39,013 nt of DNA from Deinococcus sp. (GCF_030523985.1 NZ_JAUNHK010000002.1:40503-79515), one strand, 5' to 3'. Positions 13,104 through 21,872 are shown, counted from the stretch's first letter. The notes: generated from the sequence alone by a model not told the origin. Program-made: numbers and translations.

Positions 13104-13130
13104 AAAAACCCCCACCGGGTCAGGTGGGGG
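13104..13130 (-). terminator. Terminator in front of the endolysin
   Basis: On the minus strand CCCCCACC pairs with GGTGGGGG around TGACCC, then five T. It overlaps the end of the upstream gene and ends about 10 bases before the endolysin ribosome binding site, so endolysin expression depends on read-through or antitermination. Confidence 0.75.
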
Positions 13131-13542
13131 GCAGAGGCTCATCGGGGAGCGGTGGGAACGGGCCAGCGGGCGCGGGGGTGCTCAAGGCCGGGGGCGACTG
13201 CGGCTCGGGCGGCCAGACGGTGCGCGGCTGGCAATCATGCAGTTGTTCCAGGTACTCGACGCGGATTCGGGCCTGGTCACGCTGGTAGCGCATCGAATGC
13301 ACGAGATCGAGCGCTTTTTCCAGTTCAGCTTCCATCTGCTCCATGCTGACGGTCAGGGTTTTGACCTGCGATTCCAGCAGAGCAATCTTGGCCGCGAGGT
13401 CGTTTTCGCGCTGCTGTCCGACCTTGCCGCCGCGTACCTCGCGCACCAGCATGGCGAGGCCGTAGAAGACGGCGAGAATGACGGCTGCCGGTCCGCCTTT
13501 GGTCAGCAGGCTCAGGAGCGGGGTAATGTCCAAGTTATCCAC
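13120..13542 (-). CDS. Spanin- or holin-like protein with one helix and coiled coil
   Basis: The protein is 140 residues from GTG 13542 with AAGGA upstream. One transmembrane helix lies at about residues 18-34 (AAVILAVFYGLAMLV), a coiled coil at about 45-95 (LESQVKTLTVSMEQMEAELE), and the tail is strongly Pro-rich. The order membrane anchor, periplasmic coiled coil, Pro-rich end fits an inner-membrane spanin subunit; small holins have similar first helices but rarely this tail. It overlaps the upstream multi-helix gene by eight bases and precedes the endolysin, which supports a lysis role. Confidence 0.6.
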   Translation of the reverse strand: MDNLDITPLLSLLTKGGPAAVILAVFYGLAMLVREVRGGKVGQQRENDLAAKIALLESQVKTLTVSMEQMEAELEKALDLVHSMRYQRDQARIRVEYLEQLHDCQPRTVWPPEPQSPPALSTPAPAGPFPPLPDEPLPPT

Positions 13543-14023
13543 GTTCCTTCCCTTGACTGGAGGCGTCGAATTCGCCGATGCCCGCCAGCCACCTCAGCCA
13601 GCGCGGCGGGTCGTCTACCATGCGCCGCCACCAACGCCACTGGCTCTGCCAGTGCACCGCCGTCCGGGCGAACAGAATGACGCTCTGGGCCAGCAGCACC
13701 GAGTAGAGGATGGAGCCGGGAATAATCCCGACCCCCGATGTGAACGCCGTCACGCATGCACCCCAGTACGCGGCTGCCAGAGCGTGCGCTGCCAGCCGCC
13801 AACCGCTCGAACGTGGTGTGAACAGCAGGGCCAGGGCAATGATCAGCGCCGACCAGCCCCAGATAGGCCAGGGGAACTGATCGTCGAAGCGGCTGTAGGC
13901 CGGGATGATGTAGGGCAAAAATGGGCGGTGGTAAACGCCGAACGCCCAGCCGAGGAGCATTCCGGCGTGGGCGTTCGTGGGGTTGAGCGGATCCCAGCGG
14001 GAGAACATCTGGCGCTCGGGCAT
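13535..14023 (-). CDS. Multi-helix membrane protein, holin candidate
   Basis: The protein is 162 residues from ATG 14023, which overlaps the previous stop (TGATG). It has an aromatic N-terminus and about four hydrophobic segments: WGWSALIIALALLFT, AAHALAAAYWGACVTAF, IIPGSILYSVLLAQSVILF, and a shorter one before WAFGVYH. Trp-rich amphipathic ends follow (QSQWRWWRRMV). Position in the lysis module makes a holin or membrane pore plausible, but the sequence matches no holin family I recognise. Confidence 0.6.
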   Translation of the reverse strand: MPERQMFSRWDPLNPTNAHAGMLLGWAFGVYHRPFLPYIIPAYSRFDDQFPWPIWGWSALIIALALLFTPRSSGWRLAAHALAAAYWGACVTAFTSGVGIIPGSILYSVLLAQSVILFARTAVHWQSQWRWWRRMVDDPPRWLRWLAGIGEFDASSQGKERG

Positions 14024-14355
14024 CAGCGCACCCCCAGGCGAAGCCATGTCCTACCGTCGAGCGTATAGCTCAAGCGGTGGGTAAAGAGCCAGACACGCCG
14101 AACCTGCCCAGGTGGGATGAGGTTGGGCACACCGATAACTGAGCCACTCCAGCCGTTTTCCTTTCGAACTCTCGCGGGCAGCTTGCAGCCGGGCGCTGCA
14201 CGGATAACAGCCTCATACCCGACGCCGACCACGCGGTCGCGGAAAGCCATGGGCGTGCAGTATTTGGCGGAGGGAGGAGTAAGAGTGACCGGCGCGGCCA
14301 GGGCCGCCAGGAGGGCGGCGAGAAGCAGCACAATTAGGACGGATTTTCTCGACAT
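14023..14355 (-). CDS. Secreted or membrane-tethered small protein
   Basis: The protein is 110 residues from ATG 14355, chosen for GGGAGG four bases upstream. It has a strong signal sequence (SRKS then VLIVLLLAALLAALAAP) with an Ala-rich cleavage region and no lipobox Cys. The rest is a small beta-rich domain with two Cys (YCTPMAFRDRV, AAPGCKLPARV), possibly a disulfide. It is next to the holin and spanin candidates, so it may be an outer-layer spanin, a lysis regulator or an adhesin; its family is unknown. Confidence 0.6.
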   Translation of the reverse strand: MSRKSVLIVLLLAALLAALAAPVTLTPPSAKYCTPMAFRDRVVGVGYEAVIRAAPGCKLPARVRKENGWSGSVIGVPNLIPPGQVRRVWLFTHRLSYTLDGRTWLRLGVR

Positions 14356-14383
14356 TGGGCCTCCCGTGCCCTGGGCAATGAAC

Positions 14384-14414
14384 GCCCCCAGCCGGGGCAC
14401 AAGCGACTGGGGGC
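14384..14414 (-). terminator. Stem-loop upstream of the lysis genes
   Basis: GCCCCCAG pairs with CTGGGGGC around a 15-base loop. The following T tract is poor, so termination may be partial. It separates the tail genes from the lysis module. Confidence 0.45.
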
Positions 14415-14447
14415 AAGTAAGGTGCTTCTCTCAACTAGGTAGGGCGG

Positions 14448-15218
14448 TCATGACTTCGGCGCACCGGTGACGACAATTCCGTTGGCACCGAAGGCGGCAA
14501 GACTCATCGTGAACGTCTCGCCGCTGTAGTACGGCCTGTTATCCAGCGTCCCCGCCTGGGCAACGCTCCTCAGCACTTCGCTCTGGCCGCCCGCCGTTAC
14601 AGTCCAGTCATAGAGGGTCACGTCTATGTCCATCCCTGACAAGAAATTGAACATGACCGATCCCGCCGTCCGGTCAAGGGTTATCGCCGTGATCTGCGGC
14701 GTGCCTGTGATGGTGATTTGGCTCAGGCTGTAGCTGTTGAGGTTGATGGTCCCGGTTGCACCCTGGTAATAGGGAGCGCCTTGGTATTCCGCTACGTATT
14801 TCACGCCCTGAAGTACGGCGGACTTGCCGTCTGACGTTGTGAGCGTCCACTTGTATTTGTACTTGACGGCGTTCGGGTCGCTGCTGATCTCGCTCGGGAC
14901 AGAGAAAAACATGTCGTAGCTGTCCCCTTGAAGAGGCGTAGCTTGCACGCTCGCCCCAGTGCTGCCGCCAGAGGTTGGCGCAGCCTGAATCACTGTCGCC
15001 AGCGCCACGCCGCGCACACTGCCGTCGCTGAATTTCCACACCAACGTCGCGGTTTTCGCCGCGTCGTCTACGACGATGCCGCCAGAGTCGACTGGGACGC
15101 CCGCAACATCGGCAGGGGCGAGAATCCTGACGGGCAGCTCCTTACGATCTTCCAGTGTGGCGACACGACCCTTGAGGGCCTCGAACATGGGCTTGGTGGG
15201 GTATGGTCCTGCGCTCAT
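14448..15218 (-). CDS. Putative tail-tip or fibre protein
   Basis: The protein is 256 residues, starting at ATG 15218 with AAAGGAG upstream and overlapping the previous stop by four bases. After a short helix (FEALKGRVATLEDRKEL) that could trimerise, the body is beta-rich with two related segments, GAPYYQGATGTINLNSYSLS and NRPYYSGETFTMSLAAFG, each followed by ITGTP/VTGAP. This internal repeat of about 90 residues suggests two Ig-like or receptor-binding lobes. Its place at the distal end of the tail gene run fits a host-recognition role. No family is recognised. Confidence 0.55.
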   Translation of the reverse strand: MSAGPYPTKPMFEALKGRVATLEDRKELPVRILAPADVAGVPVDSGGIVVDDAAKTATLVWKFSDGSVRGVALATVIQAAPTSGGSTGASVQATPLQGDSYDMFFSVPSEISSDPNAVKYKYKWTLTTSDGKSAVLQGVKYVAEYQGAPYYQGATGTINLNSYSLSQITITGTPQITAITLDRTAGSVMFNFLSGMDIDVTLYDWTVTAGGQSEVLRSVAQAGTLDNRPYYSGETFTMSLAAFGANGIVVTGAPKS

Positions 15219-15601
15219 GGTGTGCTCCTTTCGACGGTCTGGTAGCCGTCAGCGTCTGTTGTGGCGGTGGCGCCCTGGATGATCTGGTATCCATCCACGT
15301 CAGCCTGTGCATCGGCATTGGTAATGGTCTGGTAGCCGTCGGGGTCAGATTGGACCGCGAGCGGGGTGGCGGAAGGTGTCTCACCATCAGGTTCAGTCAG
15401 CCAAAGGCCAATGCTCACCGTCGCGCTTCGCATCACGACGATGCCGCTGCCAAAGGTGTGCCCCTCACTCACGCTCTGACCACCCTCGGTGATGACTGGG
15501 GCTCCCACCCCGAAGGTTTGCGACCAAGTGAGTCCTGCCAGAAACCCAGCCGGGAATGTAGTCATGCTGCCTGCTTCAAGCAGCACTCTTGTCTTCGTCA
15601 T
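15215..15601 (-). CDS. Small structural protein with DGYQ repeats
   Basis: The protein is 128 residues from ATG 15601, overlapping the stop of the large tail gene. Residues 1-70 are beta-rich and hydrophobic (MTTFPAGFLAGLTWSQTFG). The C-terminal ~45 residues hold three copies of an acidic motif, DPDGYQTITN, DVDGYQIIQG and DADGYQTVER, spaced about 17 residues. The DxDG sequences resemble Ca-binding turns. It sits between two putative tail-tip genes, so it may be an attachment or fibre-linking protein; no family is recognised. Confidence 0.6.
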   Translation of the reverse strand: MTKTRVLLEAGSMTTFPAGFLAGLTWSQTFGVGAPVITEGGQSVSEGHTFGSGIVVMRSATVSIGLWLTEPDGETPSATPLAVQSDPDGYQTITNADAQADVDGYQIIQGATATTDADGYQTVERSTP

Positions 15602-18036
15602 GGTTGCTCCTTGAGCGTCGGCTTGAGAAAATTCCGCGCGACCAGCCGCGCTCGGCTGCACTGCCCCGAAAAGTTCAGCGTGTACCGCTCCCGCACGGGC
15701 ACGGGCACGGCGTATTCGTGCCAGCCGCGCTTGTCGTCGGCGTTGTGGCCCAGTCGGTAGATGCTCGTCGGCTTGCCGTCCACCGTGATGCTGTCAGCGG
15801 TGGTTTTCAGCCGCAGCAGCAACGCTGCGCCCTGTTGCTCACCTGGGAACATCGGCCCAGGCGGGCGAGGGTCGCGCAACTTCGCAAACGTGAGTTCCAG
15901 CGGCCCCGACGTGCTGGTCCGGTCATCCAGTTCGGGTTTAGCGACCAGCCGCCACACGTCCTGCCCCGAGCGCGTTGCGGTCAGCGGCGATGTAGCAGGG
16001 GACTCTCCCCGCTTCAGTGCTTCCTCACGCTGCACGGAGTACAGCGGGGCCACGTCGTAGAGGGTCAGTCCCAGCGGGGCTTTTGGGGCACTCTCCGGCA
16101 AGGTTTTCGGGCGTCTCGCGGGGCGGCTAGGCCAGTACCAGTGAGACGGTCCCGGTTTTTCCTTCGGCTTGCGCTTGATGCTGTCGCGCCAGGGGTCATG
16201 CGCCCCAAACGCCCGCATGTCGTAGTCCGAGAGGTCTTCTGAGTTCGCCACGCGGCTACATGTCGCCCAAGCCCGCTCGGGCGGCCAGGAATGCCACAAG
16301 TCGCCTATGCGAAGAAAGCGGAACGTCTCACATCTCAGTACCTCCCGCGCAAACACGTTCCAGGCGATGGTTTCTACCGTGCCAGGGGCGTCCGGGGTCG
16401 CCGCCTCTGGTGGACGCACCGCTGTGACCGTGCCTGCCCGTCTGTCCGCGACCAGCACCAGCACACGCACGAAGTCGGGCGGGTCATCCTTCTGGGGCGG
16501 CTCCCGAATGGCTGTCCAGGTGCCGCGATTGAACGTGCGCCCGTAGGCGGTAAGGGTCGTCTCGTCGTTAAGGTCGCTGTAGCTCGCCACCCAAGCGCTG
16601 TGCTCTTCGGTGCCGTACCTGACCATGACGCGTCCACCGTCGGCCACGAAGCCGAGGATGGTGCGTTCTGGTGAGGTGTAGTCAGGCAGGGGGTCAATCC
16701 AGGGCGAGAGACTGAGTACGCGGTCATAGACGGGCAAGAGCGAGTAGGTGGCAAGTTGGCGCTGCATACTCTGTGCTGCGCCGGAGCCGACAAGCCAAAC
16801 AGTGGTATTGCCCAGTTCCAAATCCGAGGGAGCCGCGCTCCCTGACGCGGAAGTTGTGACCCACGCCACGACGTAACGGCTATCACCCTCGTCGTAGGTC
16901 CTCTCAACCTCCATCAAGCCGCTGCCCTCGTAGAAAATGTCGGGCGAGAGACTGAACCACCCCGTATCTGGTGCATTTGATACAGGCCACTGGAACAGCC
17001 CCGGCTCGCCCCGGACGCGCAGGGTACGGCGCTGCTGCACCTGCCCCAGTACGCCACCATCGTCAGCCAGGAAAGCCACGCCGCGCTCGTCCGGTTTGGG
17101 TTCGGACACCAATCGGTCACGGTAGAAGATGCGCCGCTGCGTCACATGGTCAACGAGTACGCCTGTCTCGCGCTGACCCCCAAAATGTTGCGCGACCAAC
17201 ATGATTTTGGTCCACCGATAGTCGTAGGTCAGGTGGACGCCGTCAAAGTCCGGCGGCAAGGTGGTTTCACCGTCGCTACCGAGTTGCGGGGTCAGCACTT
17301 CCTGCTCACTTTTCCAATTCCCGTCCGCCTTCAAGGGCCAGGGATAGCGTGGCGCAGCCCAGAAATCATCTATGTAGCTGTAGTCCTGCCCGTCGTCTTT
17401 TCCATCCCACCCCTGGGGGCGCGGGACAACAGGAGATGGCAATTCAATACTGTCCGTCTGCACCCACCTCACCACACGCTCGTCGTGGTCTACCGCCAGG
17501 GCCGGGTTTATGTCGGCATCTGCGCCTGTGCCGTCCGGGTTGGTGGTGTTGTAGACGACGCAGAAGTTACCGTCATCCAACACGAAGGCGCGGCGGGTCG
17601 GGGGTTCATCTTTCGGCGCTGTTTCTACAGCGCTGAACACGCCGCCCTTCTCGGTTTTTGGCACATGGAAGGCAGTGACGCCCCACGCGCCGGGACGCTG
17701 CGGGGTGTCGTATGAGGGGGGAAGGGGCACGAACGAAGGCGGCTCTCCCTCGCCCACCCTCGGTTGATGTTGCGGCGTCTGGACAATCAGGCCGGGCCGG
17801 TCGTCCACCAGTACGTCCTGACCAGGGCGGGGAGCGCTGCCGCCAAGACGCCGGAACACGCGCCCATCGCGCAGCACCACCTGCTCGGGCAGCACCCGAT
17901 CTACCACCCCCCGGTAAAAGTCCGGGCCGCGCTGCCCCCGGCACGGCTCACAGAGCCGCCCACAGAGGCAGTCGCCGCCGCAGCCACCGCGCAGAAAGCG
18001 CAGCACCGTCGAAGCGGGGCCGGGGCTCAGTGCCAT
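15598..18036 (-). CDS. Large tail-tip/baseplate protein with Cys-rich N-terminus
   Basis: The protein is 812 residues from ATG 18036. Its start holds seven Cys in about 30 residues (GGCGGDCLCGRLCEPC), which could bind a metal such as zinc or iron-sulfur. A small beta-barrel-like segment follows (VVDRVLPEQVVLRDGRVF), then a long beta-rich body with many Trp and Asp residues and no membrane segment. The C-terminal 110 residues (RTSTSGPLELTFAKLRDP onward) read as a separate beta-sandwich. Position after the tail hub suggests a baseplate or receptor-binding component. The start overlaps the 58-residue upstream gene by ten bases. Confidence 0.65.
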   Translation of the reverse strand: MALSPGPASTVLRFLRGGCGGDCLCGRLCEPCRGQRGPDFYRGVVDRVLPEQVVLRDGRVFRRLGGSAPRPGQDVLVDDRPGLIVQTPQHQPRVGEGEPPSFVPLPPSYDTPQRPGAWGVTAFHVPKTEKGGVFSAVETAPKDEPPTRRAFVLDDGNFCVVYNTTNPDGTGADADINPALAVDHDERVVRWVQTDSIELPSPVVPRPQGWDGKDDGQDYSYIDDFWAAPRYPWPLKADGNWKSEQEVLTPQLGSDGETTLPPDFDGVHLTYDYRWTKIMLVAQHFGGQRETGVLVDHVTQRRIFYRDRLVSEPKPDERGVAFLADDGGVLGQVQQRRTLRVRGEPGLFQWPVSNAPDTGWFSLSPDIFYEGSGLMEVERTYDEGDSRYVVAWVTTSASGSAAPSDLELGNTTVWLVGSGAAQSMQRQLATYSLLPVYDRVLSLSPWIDPLPDYTSPERTILGFVADGGRVMVRYGTEEHSAWVASYSDLNDETTLTAYGRTFNRGTWTAIREPPQKDDPPDFVRVLVLVADRRAGTVTAVRPPEAATPDAPGTVETIAWNVFAREVLRCETFRFLRIGDLWHSWPPERAWATCSRVANSEDLSDYDMRAFGAHDPWRDSIKRKPKEKPGPSHWYWPSRPARRPKTLPESAPKAPLGLTLYDVAPLYSVQREEALKRGESPATSPLTATRSGQDVWRLVAKPELDDRTSTSGPLELTFAKLRDPRPPGPMFPGEQQGAALLLRLKTTADSITVDGKPTSIYRLGHNADDKRGWHEYAVPVPVRERYTLNFSGQCSRARLVARNFLKPTLKEQP

Positions 18037-18203
18037 GACGCCACCACCCAGCCGCTGCCAGGGTTGACCAGCAGCACGTCGGCCCCAGGTCGGGGCGGCA
18101 GGCCAGAGGCCCGGGCCGTGACCTGCTGGCCGCGTACCAGCACCACCACCCGTTTGTCAGGCAGGCAGCGCAGCACGCGCCCTGTTCGTTGCTCAGTTGC
18201 CAT
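18027..18203 (-). CDS. 58-residue linker protein between tail genes
   Basis: This gene fills the only gap between two large tail genes. ATG 18203 has GAGGTGAG upstream and lies three bases after the previous stop; its end overlaps the next start. The product (MATEQRTGRVLRC..., then VVVLVRGQQVTARA and a VNPGSGWVVASWH end) is a small beta-rich domain whose RVLRC, RVVVLVRGQQ and PGADVLLV pieces resemble the N-terminal segment of the 812-residue neighbour (PEQVVLRDGR, PGQDVLVDD), suggesting a duplication of that module. Confidence 0.7.
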   Translation of the reverse strand: MATEQRTGRVLRCLPDKRVVVLVRGQQVTARASGLPPRPGADVLLVNPGSGWVVASWH

Positions 18204-18206
18204 AGC

Positions 18207-21200
18207 TCACCTCTTTTCCGTAATCACGGTCATCTCGAATTGCCCGGCGCTGCCGCTCGCCGTCACGCTCACCGCCTGATCGAGTCCGGGCGGGGTCGTG
18301 GGCAGCAGGTAGGTGCGGGTGATTCTGGTGCGTGGACCATAGGCCGACGCCAGCATTTCGGCATAGCGGGCCAGTCCTGCCGCCGTCCGTACCCAGGGCA
18401 GGGCGCTGGTGACGGTGCCTCCGCTCGCAGCGTCGCTGCCTTCCATGTCGTGCGTGAGGCTCAGCGGCTCAGTGTCGTCGTCGCCCGGCTTGGGTTCATC
18501 CGGCTCAGGGTTGCCGCTGGTGTCGCTGCTGCCCTCCGGCGTGGGTACGGGGTCGTTGGGGCTTGTAGGCGGCTCCGGCAGAGGGTCGTCAGGCGTCTTG
18601 TCATCCTTCGTGGTCGGCCCCTCTTCGCCCGGCGGTGGCCCCGGCTCCCGCACCGAGAACCATGGTTCATCGAGCGGATAGCGGGCTAGGGCTGGGCTGT
18701 CCGTATTTCTGGGCAGAGGGGGCGGCTGCTTGTCGCCGTCCTTGTCCCGTTCCTGCGGTCGGGTAGCCTGCGGTGGCGCATTTTCCGAGACGGTGGTCTC
18801 GCCTTCCAGGGGTCTTATCGCCGTCTCTAAATGCGTCCACTCACCCGCCGTCGGCTTGCCGTCCTCGCCCAGCGGGCCGGGAATGTAGGTCGGAGTCAGG
18901 GCCGCCGTGGTGCCAGACTTCCGGTAAAGCCACAGCCCGCCGCCAACCGGCAACCACTCCTCGACCGTGTACTCGGCGTAGGTACCCATTTCACGGCGGA
19001 TGATTTTCCCGCCGTCGTCTTCCTGACCTATGACCCAGCCCGCCCGGCGCTTCTCAGTCGCACGTCGCGAAAGCCAGCCCTGGGGTGACCATTCCTGATG
19101 CACCCGCGTCTGCTCTCGCCCGGCCTCCTGTCCACTCCGATTTGGTGAGCGGTCAAACAGAATGGTCTCAGTCACGCTGGCAGTCAGCGTTTCGGGCCAA
19201 TCGGGGATTTCGTAGAAGTTTTTCGTGGTCGTGGCACTGAACGGCAACCAGATGGCAGGTGGCGCGGTCTGCTGAGTGTAATCCTCATCCTCCCGCTCAA
19301 TCAGCGCCACGCGCCCCCACTGCCGCTCCTCTATCGCTGTGACGCGCCCACCCTGCTTCCAGGTGGTCGTTTCCTCCGCAAAATTATCCGTTTTGCGGCT
19401 GGTTTTGACGGACGTGGTTCGCGTGCGCTCGAAGGCGTCACTCTCGGGATCGGGTTCCTCCTGGGGCGGCTCGGTGCTGGTGACCTCGTAGACGATGGCC
19501 GACCACCCTCCCGGCCCTAGTTCGTTCAGGCCGCGCACGCGCACGGCGTAGCGCGTGCCCCAGTGCAGGTTCTCCAGCACCAAAGAAAGGTCCTTCTGTT
19601 CTGCCCTGCCATCTGCCTTTTCGTCAGGGACCTGGGGCGTCGGTACCGTGCCGTGCTGTTCCCAGCGCAGAGCGGCTTCACCGTCCCCCGTGTCGCGGGC
19701 CAGTTCCACCTGGTACTCGGTGGCCGAAGTAACAGGCAACCACGACGCCGTAAGGACAGGCTTTTTCTCTACGGCCTGTACGTCCACTTTCCCGACCTGT
19801 GCAGGCGGCAAGTTGACCAGTTGAGCTTCCAGCAGCACGGGTTCACTGGCGTGCGTGCCGTTGCGGGCCTTGACGCTGATGGTCAGCTTGGCCCCCACTG
19901 GCAACCCATCCAGCAGCACCCACGACTGCCAGACCAGAACAGCCTTGAGCAGTGTCCCGGCAGCGTTCCTTACCTCTACGTCGTAGCGGTCGGCGGCAGG
20001 CTTGCGCGGCGGCGGCTGGTCTAGGGGGTCGGCCTTGGGTGGCGTCCACTTCACACCCACCGCCGTCTCGGAACGGTAGTAGGCGGTCAGGTCAGTGACT
20101 GGGGCAGGCGCACCCTCCGTATCGGCAGGCGGCGTCACCACCGTCAGCAGTTCACTCGGTTGCCAGATGGTGTTCTGGGTACTGCCTGCGAAGGCAGCAG
20201 CGTTGACCCTCAGCCGGTAGTGGTAGGTCCGCATGGGCAGGGCCGTGTCGTCCGTCCACCGCGTCGCCGTGGTGTTCGTGATTTGGGTCCAGAGGGTGCC
20301 GACGGCGGGCGTTGTCCCTGCCCCCTCGATACGCTCCAGGATGTACTGAGAAGCGTTCGGAACTGCGGCCCAACGCAGCGGCACGGCGGTGGCCGCCACG
20401 CTGCCCACGACCTCGGGCGTCGGGCTGATGCCCTCTGCGAAGCCCTTGCCCCCCTCGCCCTTGCGCTCGTCGGGGTCGGGACTGTGCCGGGGGTCGTCGG
20501 GGTTGGTGGGGCGGCTGTCGTCATCATTCCCTTCAATGTCGTCGCCTGTATCGCTGCCCGCTGGCTTGCCTCCCTCCAGCTCGAAGGTGGGCGTATCCAG
20601 TACGACGCGCTCCTGACGCTCGCTGCCAATTGGCGCACCCAGCACCACGTCACCCGCCGGACCGCCAGGACGCACGACCAGCACGCCGCCTTCCCAGCCC
20701 ACCTGAATGCCGACTTTGCCCCAGATGTCGCGCACCACGTCCTCAGCGGTTTTGCCGAGGGTGCTGTAGCTGGGGCCGTCGCTGTGGGCGCGGAAGTCGT
20801 AGCCAGGAAAGGGTGGGGCCACCAGCAGACGGTGCGGCACTGTCGCCAGCGCCTGCATGACCACCTGATCGACCGGCATCCTGCGCCAATCGGTGCGGGC
20901 ACTTTCGCGCTGGGCTACTGGCACCTTGGCAATCCGCTCGGCTTTTTCCTTGGTGGCGCGGGCGTCCTTTTCCTCCTGACGTTCCCACGGCACCAGTTCA
21001 GGCAGCTCAGCCTTGGAGCGCAGCGGCGCGTCACTGCCATGCAGCACGGTCGTCTCGCCGACGCTATCCCGCGACCACTCCCACTCCGGCAAGGTGCCCG
21101 CCGCGCTGAACACGCCTCCGTAGGCCCCAGCGCTGGCGGTCACACTCGGTACTGCCGCGCCTCGGGCGTCGCCGATCACGGTCACGTCCATGCGGGTGCC

Positions 21201-21527
21201 CTGGCCTCGCTCAGCCGACCAGCTGAACGACTCCACCGCCATGCCGCCTGCACTCATGGCGAGGTCGAACACGCCACCGGACTGCTCGGCACCCGGCAAA
21301 TAGACGGGGGTGAGGGGCGTACCGTCGGGATGCAGCGCCACCGCTGTAAAGCCGGGCACCACACCTGTCAGGTAGGTATCGAGAACGATAGACGGCTCAG
21401 GCACACGCCCGGTCATCATCTGGGAGAGTTCCAGGAAGCCCCCGACCTGCCCGGTCAGCGGCACGGTCATCTCCAGCGCTGTTTCAGCACTGGCAGCGCG
21501 ATTTTTGAGAATCAGCAGTAAGGGCAT
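18207..21527 (-). CDS. Tail hub/tip protein with fibronectin type III-like domains
   Basis: The protein is 1106 residues with a very strong ribosome binding site (AAGGAGGTGAGGA). Residues 1-330 look like a tail-hub domain (VFDLAMSAGG, FSWSAERGQGTRMDVTV, AEDVVRDIWGKVGI), the pattern of late-control/gp27-like proteins. A Gly/Asp/Pro linker follows, then about three fibronectin type III-like repeats between 360 and 690 (VPLRWAAVPNASQYILERI, VGVKWTPPKA, LTASWLPVTSATEYQVEL with RYAVRVRGLNELGPGGWS). The C-terminal ~400 residues are Thr/Glu/Pro-rich and end in a small alpha/beta domain. Such FN3 arrays are common in siphovirus tail tips and bind surface sugars. Confidence 0.75.
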   Translation of the reverse strand: MPLLLILKNRAASAETALEMTVPLTGQVGGFLELSQMMTGRVPEPSIVLDTYLTGVVPGFTAVALHPDGTPLTPVYLPGAEQSGGVFDLAMSAGGMAVESFSWSAERGQGTRMDVTVIGDARGAAVPSVTASAGAYGGVFSAAGTLPEWEWSRDSVGETTVLHGSDAPLRSKAELPELVPWERQEEKDARATKEKAERIAKVPVAQRESARTDWRRMPVDQVVMQALATVPHRLLVAPPFPGYDFRAHSDGPSYSTLGKTAEDVVRDIWGKVGIQVGWEGGVLVVRPGGPAGDVVLGAPIGSERQERVVLDTPTFELEGGKPAGSDTGDDIEGNDDDSRPTNPDDPRHSPDPDERKGEGGKGFAEGISPTPEVVGSVAATAVPLRWAAVPNASQYILERIEGAGTTPAVGTLWTQITNTTATRWTDDTALPMRTYHYRLRVNAAAFAGSTQNTIWQPSELLTVVTPPADTEGAPAPVTDLTAYYRSETAVGVKWTPPKADPLDQPPPRKPAADRYDVEVRNAAGTLLKAVLVWQSWVLLDGLPVGAKLTISVKARNGTHASEPVLLEAQLVNLPPAQVGKVDVQAVEKKPVLTASWLPVTSATEYQVELARDTGDGEAALRWEQHGTVPTPQVPDEKADGRAEQKDLSLVLENLHWGTRYAVRVRGLNELGPGGWSAIVYEVTSTEPPQEEPDPESDAFERTRTTSVKTSRKTDNFAEETTTWKQGGRVTAIEERQWGRVALIEREDEDYTQQTAPPAIWLPFSATTTKNFYEIPDWPETLTASVTETILFDRSPNRSGQEAGREQTRVHQEWSPQGWLSRRATEKRRAGWVIGQEDDGGKIIRREMGTYAEYTVEEWLPVGGGLWLYRKSGTTAALTPTYIPGPLGEDGKPTAGEWTHLETAIRPLEGETTVSENAPPQATRPQERDKDGDKQPPPLPRNTDSPALARYPLDEPWFSVREPGPPPGEEGPTTKDDKTPDDPLPEPPTSPNDPVPTPEGSSDTSGNPEPDEPKPGDDDTEPLSLTHDMEGSDAASGGTVTSALPWVRTAAGLARYAEMLASAYGPRTRITRTYLLPTTPPGLDQAVSVTASGSAGQFEMTVITEKR

Positions 21528-21539
21528 TCCTCACCTCCT

Positions 21540-21869
21540 TCAGGTCAGGGCGCGAATCTGGATAAAGGCCGACCAGGGGCCGGGTTTGGCGTCGACGGGT
21601 ACGGTGCGGGTGTATTCGACACGCAGCGACTCGCCAGGGGCGAGCGGGCCGCTGGCATAGGTCTGGTTCGGCGTCAGCACCTGCTCATCCACCTTGACCG
21701 TTACACCGGACAGGTCGTCTTTCAGGGTGAACTGCACTGCGCTCAGGTGCTGATCTCCCGTGTTTTTCAGCAACCGCACCACACTTTTCGTTTCGCCGGG
21801 CTTCAGTTCGCCCAGGTCGAGGCCCGGCGCAACGGCCCCGGCCTCTGTGTACCAACCTGCTCTGTACAT
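21540..21869 (-). CDS. Ig-like beta-sandwich tail protein
   Basis: This 109-residue protein shows the pattern of a single Ig-like/NEW3-type sandwich: LDLGELKPGETKSVVRLLKN, TGDQHLSAVQFTL, PLAPGESLRVEY. It lacks a signal peptide. Small Ig-like proteins decorate phage heads and tails and help weak surface adhesion. It lies between the tail hub and the small gene 21873-22247, three bases after the latter. Family-level identity rests on the GELKPGE...V..KNTG strand pattern only. Confidence 0.6.
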   Translation of the reverse strand: MYRAGWYTEAGAVAPGLDLGELKPGETKSVVRLLKNTGDQHLSAVQFTLKDDLSGVTVKVDEQVLTPNQTYASGPLAPGESLRVEYTRTVPVDAKPGPWSAFIQIRALT

Positions 21870-21872
21870 GGC

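Noticed and set aside
12280..13680. Open 466-codon plus-strand frame opposite the lysis genes
   Set aside because: It overlaps the endolysin and spanin-like genes and two terminators, and has no recognisable domain.
15215..15360. Short direct repeats as a CRISPR array
   Set aside because: The repeats are in frame, encode DGYQ motifs, vary in sequence and have no spacer structure.
20160..21521. Open 453-codon plus-strand frame opposite the tail hub gene
   Set aside because: It is antisense to a well-supported gene; its His/Gly/Arg-rich composition is typical of a shadow frame.
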